A stretch of DNA of 64,000 bases from Paracoccus halophilus (GTDB lineage: Bacteria > Pseudomonadota > Alphaproteobacteria > Rhodobacterales > Rhodobacteraceae), in contig NZ_JRKN01000008.1 in NCBI RefSeq assembly GCF_000763905.1, forward strand, positions 1 to 64,000, written 5' to 3'. Positions 8,929-18,076 of the stretch are shown here, piece by piece (the first letter of the stretch is position 1; the number at the start of each line of letters is the position of its first letter). The notes under the pieces were generated by a model. That model searched no databases. It was not told the DNA's origin and saw only the letters and a program-made list of their open reading frames with translations. The position numbers were made by a program, and so were the translations under genes.

Positions 8929-9350
8929 CGCCGCCCCGGGCCGCCGCGATCGGCCGGGCTGAGAAGGGTTTGCCTTTCCGCAGCCTTCGGCGGGTTGCCG
9001 GCCTGCATCCATGCGGCGGCTTTCCACGCGGTTGCGCGTGATGACGATAGCCCTTCTCGGTTGTTCTTCCTGATTGCATGCCGGTGTGCGGCGGGCTGAA
9101 TGGGCTGCTGGTCACCACCCGCAAAGGATCGCGCCCCAAGGGATGGAGTCTGCCGCCGGGTGGTGACAGTTGGCATCGAATCAGATGTCTAACAGGTGTT
9201 GTTGCTTGGCTGTTGTGTTCGAAAATATCATAAAAACAGAATCTTGCCGAAACATTCTCGGTCCTCGAAAGATGTTTCCATACAAACAATAATCTCTGCC
9301 GTGACTCTGACAAAGACCATCTGGATCGCATTGCAATCAGCGTGCGCATC
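8929..9350. other. Intergenic region between cfa and the maleate isomerase pseudogene
   Basis: No coding sequence is convincing on either strand. The right part (about 9190-9340) is distinctly AT-richer than its surroundings, with runs such as AAAATATCATAAAAAC, and looks like a promoter region. It carries an imperfect inverted repeat listed separately. It would have served the now broken catabolic module that starts at 9351. Confidence 0.6.
9249..9278. promoter_or_regulatory. Inverted repeat, possible operator of the decayed catabolic module
   Basis: GAAACAT at 9249-9255 and ATGTTTC at 9272-9278 are perfect 7-base inverted arms with partly matching inner bases (TCTCG and CGAAAG). The dyad lies in the AT-rich stretch about 70-100 bases before the maleate isomerase start, a usual place for a regulator site. 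No regulator gene is left nearby, so the assignment is inference. Confidence 0.35.
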
Positions 9351-9742
9351 ATGAAGACTTACCGCGTCGGGCAGATTGTCCCGAGTTCCAATGTCACCAT
9401 GGAAACCGAGCTTCCGGCGCTGCTGCGCGCGCGCGAAATGGTCGCACTCGAACGCTTTACATTCCACTCGTCACGGATGCGCATGAAGCATCTGCCCAAG
9501 GAAGAACTTGCGGCGATGGATGCCGACAGCGACAGCTGCGCACTGGAAATGTCGGATGCCGATGTCGATGTCATCGTGCTGTCCGCCTGCCTGCAGATGC
9601 CGTCCCTGCCTGCCGTTTCGACGGTCGAGGCGCAGACCGGCAAGCCGGTCTGACCGCGGCCATCGCCACCGCCGGGGCGATGCTCAGGGCGCTGGACCTG
9701 GCGACCAGGGTGCCCGGCGGCGGGCCGCTCTCGGGAGCCTAA
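9351..9742 (+). pseudogene. Maleate cis-trans isomerase (Asp/Glu racemase superfamily), broken
   Basis: The first 75 codons are well preserved (MKTYRVGQIVPSSNVTMETE, FTFHSSRMRMKHLPKEELAA), typical of maleate isomerase NicE/MaiA, which converts maleate to fumarate. After DADVDV the sequence jumps to IVLSACLQMPSLPAVSTVEA, so over 100 codons of the middle, including the first catalytic cysteine region, are deleted. The second catalytic-cysteine motif (LSAC) remains. At GKPV a one-base deletion brings a stop; the correct end (TAAIATAGAMLRALDL, PGGGPLSGA) continues in another frame to TAA at 9740-9742. Two independent lesions make loss of function certain. Confidence 0.85.
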
Positions 9743-9784
9743 TGATCGCGCGACCTGGCAGTTCGACGAGAAGGAGGACGATAA

Positions 9785-10180
9785 ATGAGCCTGGGCTACA
9801 ATATCCGTGCCAGCGGCATTCGGCAGCACCTGATCCGCCGGGACGAGCCCGGGGACCGCGCCTATCCGGCGAAATGGCCGTGGTACGGCGACATCATCGT
9901 GACGGCCGCGCGGGATGCTCGGTCGAGGGCATGCGCGCCTATTGCCCCAGCGGGAGCGATGAGCAACTGGCCCTGCGCGCCGAATGGCTGCATACCTGCA
10001 ACTGGGGCGCGATCCGTCAGGCATTCGACGGCTTCCACACCGACGATATCCACCAGGACATTCCCAAGATCGAAAAGCCCGCGCAGGCTGTCCAGCGCCG
10101 GTGGTGCGAGTGTGACCGCGGTCGAGCCGCCGGAGCAGCTGGCGCGGATGCTGCCGACGCAGGAAATCAAGGAAAAGGTC
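9785..10180 (+). pseudogene. NicD-like alpha/beta hydrolase (N-formylmaleamate deformylase type), broken
   Basis: Starts with MSLGYNIRASGIRQHLIRRD, the N-terminus of NicD-type alpha/beta hydrolases. The nucleophile region is lost. The C-terminal part reappears in shifted frames: LALRAEWLHTCNWGAIRQAF, DGFHTDDIHQDIPKIEKPA, then SSAGGASVTAVEPPEQLARM. These blocks match the lid and C-terminal half of the family. In the nicotinate pathway NicD converts N-formylmaleamate to maleamate, two steps before maleate, so its position directly behind a maleate isomerase is meaningful. The right boundary with the TRAP remnant is uncertain by some 30 bases. Confidence 0.65.
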
Positions 10181-10199
10181 ACGATCGCGGGCGCGATGC

Positions 10200-10627
10200 T
10201 CGGGGAGGTCGAGATGATGCGTCTCGAACCGCTCGACCGTGCCGAGGTGCCAAAATTGCGCGAGGTGATGATCTTGGGCTGGCCCTATCTTATCCCGCTG
10301 ATTGGGCTGAGCGTGATGCTGGTGCTGCATTATTCGCCGACGCTTGTCGCCGTCGCGGCCTCGTGTAGATCGTGGCCTTCTTCTGCCCCGGGACCCGCCT
10401 CAAGCTGATCGCCACCATCTAGGTGCTGGGCGAAACGGCGATCCGCATGATCGGGGTCGCCGGCAGCCCTGGGTTTCGGTCGGGGACGCTCTGCAGGTCG
10501 TCGCCGTGATCGTCGGATGTATCGCCATCGCCGCGGGCGCCGAAGCGGCCCGCTGGGTCACCAGGCTCCGGGGCTGGACCTGTATCGCGGCGGGGCTGTA
10601 CCTGCTTCTGCCATGGACCGAAACCTA
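10200..10627 (+). pseudogene. TRAP transporter fused permease (TAXI type), broken
   Basis: LDRAEVPKLREVMILGWPYL and IPLIGLSVMLVLHYSPTLVA match the loop and membrane helices of fused 4TM/12TM TRAP permeases. A stop (TAG near 10421) interrupts KLIATI and VLGETAIRMIGVAG in a second frame. The end VSVGDALQVVAVIVGCIAIA, EAARWVTRLRGWTCIAAGLY in a third frame is the C-terminal helix pair of these permeases. Most of the 600-plus-residue protein is deleted. It probably imported the dicarboxylate or N-heterocyclic acid used by the two broken enzymes upstream. Confidence 0.6.
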
Positions 10628-10750
10628 GATCCTGGGCTAGTAGCCTTTGCCCTGATCAAGCTGCGCCGGCAGCGCGACGGGCCGGCTGCCTCGTGAGGCT
10701 GCCGTTGCCAACCTGTCCAACTCGCTTTCAGATAGCCAGAAAGGAACACC

Positions 10751-11587
10751 ATGCTGATCGATATGCGTAAAGTGGAGCAACTCATCGAACTTTGGTTTGA
10801 CGAGGACTCCAACTATTTCGACCTGACCACTAAAATCATGGTGGACGACGACGCGGTGGCCACCTTCGGGATGAACGCCCGCGAGGATATCGTTCTGTCC
10901 GGCCTGCCCATGGTCGAACTGATCTTCAAGAAGCTCGATCCGGGCTGCACCTTCGAGGCGCTGTTCAAGGATGGCGACAGGGTCCCCGCCGGCACCACCT
11001 TCGCCAATGTCAGCGGTAATGCCCAGGCTCTGCTGACCGCAGAGCGCGTGGCGCTGAACCTGATACAGCGGATGAGCGGCATCGCCGGCCTGACCGCCGA
11101 ATACGTCAAGGAGATCGATGGCACCGGCGCCTTCCTGGTCGATACCCGCAAGACCACCCCCGGCCTGCGCATGCTGGAGAAATACGCCGTGTTCTGCGGC
11201 GGCGGCCGCAACCACCGGCTTGGCCTCGACAATGGCATCATGCTCAAGGACAACCATATTGCGGTCGCCGGTTCGATCGCGGCCGCCGTCGCGCGCGCCA
11301 AGGCGAATGCGCCGATCCTGACCAAGATCGAGGTCGAATGCGACCGGATCGAGCAGGTCAAGGAAGCGCTGGAGGCCGGCGCCGACGTCATCATGCTGGA
11401 CAACATGACCAATGACGCCATGCGCGAATGCGTGAAATGGGTGGCCGGCCGGGTGCCGCTGGAATGCTCGGGCGGGGTTCGCCTGGAGACGATCCGCGGC
11501 AAGGCCGAAACCGGCGTCGATTTCGTCTCGGTCGGGCGCATCACCCAGTCCGCGGCCTGCGTCGATATCGGTCTGGACGACATCTGA
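10751..11587 (+). CDS. nadC: Nicotinate-nucleotide pyrophosphorylase (quinolinate phosphoribosyltransferase)
   Basis: Converts quinolinate and PRPP to nicotinate mononucleotide, CO2 and pyrophosphate. The length of 278 residues is normal and all motifs are present: GDRVPAGTTFANVSGNAQAL, TAERVALNLIQRMSGIAGLT, VDTRKTTPGLRMLEKYAV, the CGGGRNHRLGLDNGIMLKDN loop, KIEVECDRIEQ, MLDNMT and ECSGGVRLETI. AAGGA precedes the ATG. There is no nadA or nadB beside it. Its neighbours are a broken maleate isomerase/hydrolase/TRAP module and a broken phnN. It may be a paralogue tied to N-heterocycle use instead of the housekeeping NAD gene; sequence alone does not decide. Confidence 0.9.
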   Translation: MLIDMRKVEQLIELWFDEDSNYFDLTTKIMVDDDAVATFGMNAREDIVLSGLPMVELIFKKLDPGCTFEALFKDGDRVPAGTTFANVSGNAQALLTAERVALNLIQRMSGIAGLTAEYVKEIDGTGAFLVDTRKTTPGLRMLEKYAVFCGGGRNHRLGLDNGIMLKDNHIAVAGSIAAAVARAKANAPILTKIEVECDRIEQVKEALEAGADVIMLDNMTNDAMRECVKWVAGRVPLECSGGVRLETIRGKAETGVDFVSVGRITQSAACVDIGLDDI

Positions 11588-11624
11588 CCGCCTGGCCTCG
11601 ACAACGACAGATCCGGAGCTTGTC

Positions 11625-11997
11625 ATGTCATTCAAGGGAACCCTCTTTCTGGTCGTCGGCCCCAGCGGGGTCGGCAAGGACACATGGCTAGACGGGGTCA
11701 GGGAATTTTTTTGGACGGTATGAGTTCTAACGGTTCTGTCAACGCTACATCACCCGCGATCCCGAGGCGAGTGGCGAGGACTACCTGCCCGTCAGCGAAG
11801 AGGTCTTTGGCCAGATGCTGGCGCGCGGCGAGTTTTTCCATCACTGGCAGGCGCATGGTCTGCGCCATGGCCTGCCGCGCGACCTGCGCGACGATCTGGG
11901 GCGCGGCATCAACGTGATCGTTAACGGCTCACGGCGCGAACCGGGCCAGATCGCCGGGCTGTGGCAGGATACCTGCGTTCTGCCGCCAGAACACTGA
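11625..11997 (+). pseudogene. phnN: Ribose 1,5-bisphosphokinase, frameshifted and truncated
   Basis: PhnN makes PRPP in phosphonate metabolism. The start MSFKGTLFLVVGPSGVGKDT has the Walker A loop. The frame is lost at a run of seven T (11706-11712) and stops soon after. The protein continues in another frame with RFCQRYITRDPEASGEDYLP, MLARGEFFHHWQAHGLRHGL, PRDLRDDLGRGINVIVNGSR and then breaks off near 11975, where foreign sequence joins. About one quarter at the C-terminus is missing. It begins 38 bases behind nadC. Confidence 0.85.
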
Positions 11998-12090
11998 TCG
12001 ACCGGGAAAAGCTGCGCACAAGGCCAGCAGGATCCGGTTCATCGTGTCCATTTCCGGGTTGCTCATGCCACCGGCCTGGGCTGCCGGAGC

Positions 12091-12732
12091 TTGCGTCGCA
12101 TGAACGGCTGGCTTCAGGCCGAGCAGGATGCCGGTCGCATAAGCGATGTGGTGTGGGTTGCCGATACCACCGCGGGACGAGTAGGTGACATGAACTGGCT
12201 GGGCACGGACAACCTCGAGTCCGATCAGGGCGGCGAATATGTGGCATACCAGCAGCAGAAGCGCGGGTCGAAGCTTGTGTCTGTGCCCGTCCAGGATCTT
12301 CTCCGAGCCGAACTGGCGCATCACGATCTGAGCGCGCGAGACACCTTCCTCGTCAACGAATACGGCCGCCCGTTCGCATTGCCTGCCGCGATGGGCAATA
12401 AAGTCCGGGATTGGATCATCGAAGCCGGCCTGTGCGTCGAGGATCCCAGGACGAAGGTGAAGAAGGCGACTCGATCGCAGCACGGCATTCGGAAGTCCGT
12501 CGCGGTCGCGATGGCGTCGAACGACGCGACGGTCATCGAGATCATGGCTCTTCTCGGACACAGCGAGATGAAGACCACGCAGGTCTATGTCGAGCAAGTC
12601 AACCGCCGGAAGCTGGCCGCGTCTGGGCGCATCAAGATGAGCAACATGGATCACGGCCTCGGCGGCGCGGTCCATAATCCCGAAAAAATACAGGAAAATC
12701 AATATAAAATTGGGGTAAGTGGCAGCCCGTAG
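12091..12732 (+). pseudogene. Tyrosine recombinase (integrase), N-terminally truncated
   Basis: About 210 residues covering the catalytic domain of a phage/island-type tyrosine recombinase. GRVGDMNWLG holds the likely first arginine. RSQHGIRKSVAVAMA holds the His-x2-Arg pair. LLGHSEMKTTQVYVEQV holds the second histidine and the nucleophilic tyrosine. The arm-binding and core-binding N-terminal domains are absent, so the protein is probably inactive. The last codons run into the 3' end of tRNA-Glu at 12720-12732, the usual geometry for an element integrated at a tRNA. No prophage structural genes are present. Confidence 0.75.
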
Positions 12733-12794
12733 GGGAATCGAACCCCTCTTTCCAGGTTGAAAACCTGGCGTCCTAACCGATAGACGAACGGGCC
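12720..12794 (-). tRNA. tRNA-Glu (anticodon UUC)
   Basis: On the minus strand GGCCCGU opens the acceptor stem and ACGGGCU closes it, followed by discriminator G and encoded CCA at 12722-12720. The anticodon arm CCAGG-UUUUCAA-CCUGG gives UUC. The T-arm is AGGGG-UUCGAUU-CCCCU. The 3' end is overlapped by the last bases of the truncated integrase gene, marking it as the likely attachment site of the decayed island to its left. Confidence 0.97.
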
Positions 12795-12916
12795 ACTTTG
12801 GACCGCTGCGATCTTGCGCCTCGCAGCGTGGAGCGGTGTTTAGGCCAGCTATCCAAAGGCTGCAAGCGGAAAAATCACCTCGTGACGAAGTTTTTCCGCC
12901 GCGCAGGACGGGGCGA

Positions 12917-14659
<1,743 letters not shown>

Positions 14660-14705
14660 GAGGCTTATTCCCGCATGACCGCCCGCGGATCAAGCCCGGC
14701 GAGGC

Positions 14706-15671
14706 TTACCTGATCGGATTGCGGTAGATCATCCGCCGCACCGAGCCGGTCTTGGAGCGCATCAGGATGGTCTCGGTCTGCAGGTAATGCGGCTCGCGCT
14801 TGACGCCGGCCACGATCGAGCCGTTTGTCACGCCGGTCGCGGCAAAGATCACATCGGCGGTGACCAGCTCGTCGCGGGAATAGATGCGGTCCAGATCGGA
14901 GATGCCGGCCTTGGCCGCGCGGCCCCTTTCGTCATCGTTGCGAAACAGCAGCCGGCCCCACATCTGCCCGCCCATGCATTTCAGCGCGCTGGCCGCCAGC
15001 ACGCCCTCGGGCGCGCCGCCCGAACCCATATACATGTCGATGCCGGTCAGCTCGGCCTCGGCACAGTGGATCACGCCGGCCACATCGCCATCGGTGATCA
15101 GCCGGATCGCCGCCCCGGTCGAGCGGATCTCGGCCACCAGATCCTCGTGCCGGGGGCGTTCCAGAACGCAGACGGTGATATCGCTGTCCTTGCAGCCGCG
15201 CGCCCTGGCCAGCGCCCGCACACGCTCGGACGGCGACATGTCCAGACTGACCACATCGACGGGATAGCCCGGCCCGATCGCCAGCTTGTCCATGTAGACG
15301 TCGGGCGCGTGCAGGAGCGTGCCGCGCGGCGCCATGGCGATCACGGTCAGCGCGTTGGGCATGTCCTTGGCGGTCAGCGTGGTGCCCTCCAGCGGGTCCA
15401 GCGCGATATCCACCTCGGGGCCGTCGCCGCTGCCGACCTCTTCGCCGATATAGAGCATCGGCGCCTCGTCCCGCTCGCCCTCGCCGATGACGACGACGCC
15501 CCTGATGTCCAGCAGGTTCAGCTGCTCGCGCATGGCGTTGACGGCGGCCTGATCGGCGGCCTTTTCGTCGCCGCGGCCGATCAGCCGGGCCGAGGCATGG
15601 GCGGCGGCTTCGCTCACGCGTGCGAGGCCCAGAGACAGCATCCGGTCGTTGAAATCCTTGGGCGAACTCAT
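14706..15671 (-). CDS. glpX: Fructose-1,6-bisphosphatase class II
   Basis: Hydrolyses fructose 1,6-bisphosphate to fructose 6-phosphate in gluconeogenesis, with possible sedoheptulose bisphosphatase activity. Class II motifs seen are VVVIGEGERDEAPMLYIGEE, DIALDPLEGTTLTAKDMPNA (metal-binding D-x-L-E-G-T), ITDGDVAGVIHCAE and GSGGAPEGVLAASALKCMGG. The length is 321 residues. The ATG at 15671 lies nine bases from GAAGG; the ATG at 15680 touches that site. It forms a probable operon with recJ, with bolA 81 bases upstream on the same strand. Confidence 0.95.
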   Translation of the reverse strand: MSSPKDFNDRMLSLGLARVSEAAAHASARLIGRGDEKAADQAAVNAMREQLNLLDIRGVVVIGEGERDEAPMLYIGEEVGSGDGPEVDIALDPLEGTTLTAKDMPNALTVIAMAPRGTLLHAPDVYMDKLAIGPGYPVDVVSLDMSPSERVRALARARGCKDSDITVCVLERPRHEDLVAEIRSTGAAIRLITDGDVAGVIHCAEAELTGIDMYMGSGGAPEGVLAASALKCMGGQMWGRLLFRNDDERGRAAKAGISDLDRIYSRDELVTADVIFAATGVTNGSIVAGVKREPHYLQTETILMRSKTGSVRRMIYRNPIR

Positions 15672-15752
15672 CGTCAACATCCTTCGTGTTTTCCGCTTTC
15701 CCGGTTTCTACGCGGGGCGGGTCGCACCGGCAAGCCTGACGGCGCTAACGCC

Positions 15753-16004
15753 TCAGTTCTCGGAAAGCTCCAGCGCCAGCGCGTGGATGCGCGGGACGAT
15801 ATCGCCAAGCGCGCGATGCACCAGCCGGTGCCGGGCGACATGGTTCAGGCCCGAAAACCGCGCGCTGGCAATGCGGATGCGAAAATGTGTCTGACCGCCC
15901 TCGCGCCAGCCGCCATGCCCCCGATGGCTTTCACTTTCATCAAGAATTTCCAGCCGCGAAGGCTCAAGCTCCGCCAATCTTTCGCGCATCTCGTCGGCAA
16001 TCAT
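15753..16004 (-). CDS. BolA family protein
   Basis: A small BolA/YrbA-type protein of about 83 residues, a class that works with monothiol glutaredoxins in iron-sulfur handling and in morphology control. Family features are MIADEMRERLAELEPSRLEI at the start, SHRGHGG, THFRIRIASARFSGL and RHRLVHRALGDIVPRIHALA. The ATG at 16004 is selected because AAAGGGGGG lies six bases upstream; ATGs at 16010 and 16022 fit that site poorly. It is divergent from the J-domain protein gene. Confidence 0.85.
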   Translation of the reverse strand: MIADEMRERLAELEPSRLEILDESESHRGHGGWREGGQTHFRIRIASARFSGLNHVARHRLVHRALGDIVPRIHALALELSEN

Positions 16005-16073
16005 CCGCATCCCCCCTTTCATGTCTCGGGAAATAGCCTAAACTGCCTGTCCCGTTCAGGACAAGGCAGGCAG

Positions 16074-16700
16074 ATGAGCAACAGCGACCCGTTCGGATTC
16101 GATATTTCCGCAGCCTCGGACAAGAAACGCCGGTCCAAGGGCCGACGCGGCATGTCCGGCGCCTTCGAGACCTCGACGCGCCGCTGCGACAAGGAGGGCT
16201 GCGATGCGCCGGGCCAGTACCGCGCGCCGAAGAATCCGCGCAACCTCGACGACTATTACTGGTTCTGCAAGGATCACGTGCGCGAATACAATGCCAACTG
16301 GAACTATTTCCAGGGCCAGTCCGAGGCGGAGTTCCAGGAATTTCTGGACAATGCCACGGTGTGGGAGCGGCCGACCAAACCCTTTGGCCGGACCACCAAG
16401 GAACAGAAATGGGCCCGCCACGGCATCGACGACCCGCTGGAAATCCTGGGCGCGAACGGCACGAATCCCGAATTGCGCAACCGCGCTGCCCGGAAACTGC
16501 CACCGACGGAACGCAAGGCGCTTGAGATACTTGAGGCCAGGGACCACTGGACGCGCTCCGAAATCCGCAAGCAATACAAGTCGCTGGTCAAGGATCTTCA
16601 CCCGGACATGAATGGCGGCGACCGCTCGGACGAGGATCGCCTGCAGGAAGTCGTCTGGGCCTGGGATCAGATCAAGGACAGCCGCAGCTTCAAGGACTGA
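16074..16700 (+). CDS. J-domain (DnaJ-like) protein with N-terminal zinc-finger-like region
   Basis: A 208-residue protein. The C-terminal 65 residues form a J domain: ALEILEARDHWTRSEIRKQY, KSLVKDLHPDMNGGDRSDED with the essential HPD, then RLQEVVWAWDQIK. This should stimulate an Hsp70 ATPase. The N-terminal part has RRCDKEGCDAPGQYRAPK and YYWFCKDHVREYN, a C-x4-C...C-x2-H pattern that may bind zinc. The same architecture occurs in other Rhodobacterales, with unknown client. It is followed by a good terminator at 16739-16778. Confidence 0.85.
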   Translation: MSNSDPFGFDISAASDKKRRSKGRRGMSGAFETSTRRCDKEGCDAPGQYRAPKNPRNLDDYYWFCKDHVREYNANWNYFQGQSEAEFQEFLDNATVWERPTKPFGRTTKEQKWARHGIDDPLEILGANGTNPELRNRAARKLPPTERKALEILEARDHWTRSEIRKQYKSLVKDLHPDMNGGDRSDEDRLQEVVWAWDQIKDSRSFKD

Positions 16701-16738
16701 CCGCGGCGGGGTTCCGCGCCCCGGACCCCAGCTATGCA

Positions 16739-16778
16739 GAAAGGGCCGCGGGCAGTGCCGCCCCGGCCCTTCTCTTTC
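16739..16778 (+). terminator. Rho-independent terminator after the J-domain gene
   Basis: AAGGGCCG at 16741-16748 pairs with CGGCCCTT at 16764-16771, with further GC pairing inside. A short pyrimidine tract CTCTTTC follows. The reverse strand reads GAAAGAGAAGGGCCG before the stem, so it could also stop transcripts from metK that read through. The right arm overlaps one copy of the intergenic repeat family. Confidence 0.6.
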
Positions 16779-16791
16779 ATGTCAAATATCC
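16770..16791 (-). repeat. Intergenic repeat, copy 1 (GGATATTTG...TGAAAGAGAA)
   Basis: Read on the minus strand this is GGATATTTGACATGAAAGAG followed by AA. It matches two plus-strand copies at 39316 and 42254. It sits between the convergent J-domain and metK genes. Confidence 0.6.
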
Positions 16792-16842
16792 TGGGGGAGC
16801 GCGGAACGCGCGGGGGCAAAGCCCCCATCGCCCGCGCCGCGA

Positions 16843-18009
16843 TTACAGCTCGCGCCTGAGCGCTTCGACCAGATCCGTCCGTTCCCAGGAAAAGCCGCCA
16901 TCCGCCTCTGGGGCGCGACCGAAATGCCCGTAGGCCGCCGTGCGGCGATAGATCGGCCGACGAAGATCGAGATGGTCGCGAATGCCGCGCGGCGTCAGAT
17001 CCATCACCCGCGCGATCGCGTTTTCGATCTCGGCCTCGGGAACCTCGCCGGTGCCGAACGTGTCCGCATAGATCGACAGGGGCTTGGCCACGCCGATCGC
17101 ATAGCTCAGCTGGATCAGGCAGCGCCGCGCCAGACCGGCCGCCACCACGTTCTTGGCCAGATAGCGCGCGGCATAGGCCGCCGAGCGGTCCACCTTGGTC
17201 GGATCCTTGCCCGAGAACGCGCCGCCGCCATGCGCCGCGGCTCCGCCATAGGTATCCACGATGATCTTGCGCCCGGTCAGCCCGGCATCGCCGTCAGGAC
17301 CGCCAATGACAAAGGTGCCGGTCGGGTTCACCCACCATTCGGTATTCTCGGTCAGCCAGCCCTCGGGCAGGACCTCGCGGATATAGGGTTCGACAATGGC
17401 GCGGATATCGTCCGAGCTTTGCCCCTCGTCATGGTGCTGATGCGAGATGACGAGGCTGGTGACCTCGACCGGGCGGCCGTCCTCATAGCGCAGGCTGAGC
17501 TGCGATTTCGCGTCCGGCCCCAATGTCGGCTCGGCGCCGGATTTGCGGGCCTCGGCCAGGCGGCGCAGGATGGCATGCGCATACTGGATCGGCGCGGGCA
17601 TCAGTTCCGGCGTCTCGTCCACGGCATAGCCGAACATGATGCCCTGATCGCCGGCGCCGTCGCGGTCGACGCCCTGGCTGATATGGCAGGATTGCTCATG
17701 CAGGTAATTGTGGACATGGCAGGTGTTCCAGTGGAACTTCTCCTGCTCGTAGCCGATGTCGCGGATGGTATTGCGCGCGATCTCGCTGATCCGGCCCATG
17801 TACTCGGCCAGCCTGTCCTGGTCGCTCAGGCCGATCTCGCCGCCAATGATGACCGTGCCGGTGGTGGCGAAGGTTTCGCAGGCGACGCGCGCCGCCGGGT
17901 CCTCGGTCAGCAATGCGTCCAGCACCGCGTCCGAGATCTGGTCGCATAGTTTATCCGGGTGCCCCTCGGAAACCGATTCCGAGGTGAACACGTAGTTCTG
18001 TCTGTTCAT
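16843..18009 (-). CDS. metK: S-adenosylmethionine synthetase
   Basis: Makes SAM from methionine and ATP in the cytoplasm; 388 residues from the ATG at 18009. Family signatures are [20 protein letters not shown] at the N-terminus, [20 protein letters not shown], and the P-loop-like [36 protein letters not shown] follows. The start is fixed by GGAG at 18021-18018, eight bases upstream. That ribosome-binding site lies in a SAM/SAH riboswitch, so translation is expected to fall when SAM or SAH is high. It is downstream of lnt on the same strand. Confidence 0.96.
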   Translation of the reverse strand: MNRQNYVFTSESVSEGHPDKLCDQISDAVLDALLTEDPAARVACETFATTGTVIIGGEIGLSDQDRLAEYMGRISEIARNTIRDIGYEQEKFHWNTCHVHNYLHEQSCHISQGVDRDGAGDQGIMFGYAVDETPELMPAPIQYAHAILRRLAEARKSGAEPTLGPDAKSQLSLRYEDGRPVEVTSLVISHQHHDEGQSSDDIRAIVEPYIREVLPEGWLTENTEWWVNPTGTFVIGGPDGDAGLTGRKIIVDTYGGAAAHGGGAFSGKDPTKVDRSAAYAARYLAKNVVAAGLARRCLIQLSYAIGVAKPLSIYADTFGTGEVPEAEIENAIARVMDLTPRGIRDHLDLRRPIYRRTAAYGHFGRAPEADGGFSWERTDLVEALRREL

Positions 18010-18015
18010 GGGGCG

Positions 18016-18061
18016 TGCTCCGTTCATACCAGGCCGTCACGCCAGGAAGCCGTTGTGACGG
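18016..18061 (-). promoter_or_regulatory. SAM/SAH riboswitch controlling metK
   Basis: On the minus strand CCGTCAC (18061-18055) pairs perfectly with GTGACGG (18040-18034), enclosing a loop that reads AACGGCTTCCTGGC. A linker and GGAGCA (18021-18016) follow. Stem, loop sequence and trailing GGAGCA match my memory of the SAM/SAH aptamer class described in front of metK in Rhodobacterales. In it the loop bases (TTCC region) form a pseudoknot with the ribosome-binding site and ligand binding hides the site. The regulated GGAG is the one used by metK. Confirmation would be a covariance-model match. Confidence 0.88.
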
Positions 18062-18076
18062 TATGCCCGCGATAGA

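Noticed and set aside
5533..12732. Intact prophage or integrative element
   Set aside because: Only a truncated integrase and transposase debris are present; there are no structural, replication or transfer genes, and no second copy of the tRNA end was seen.
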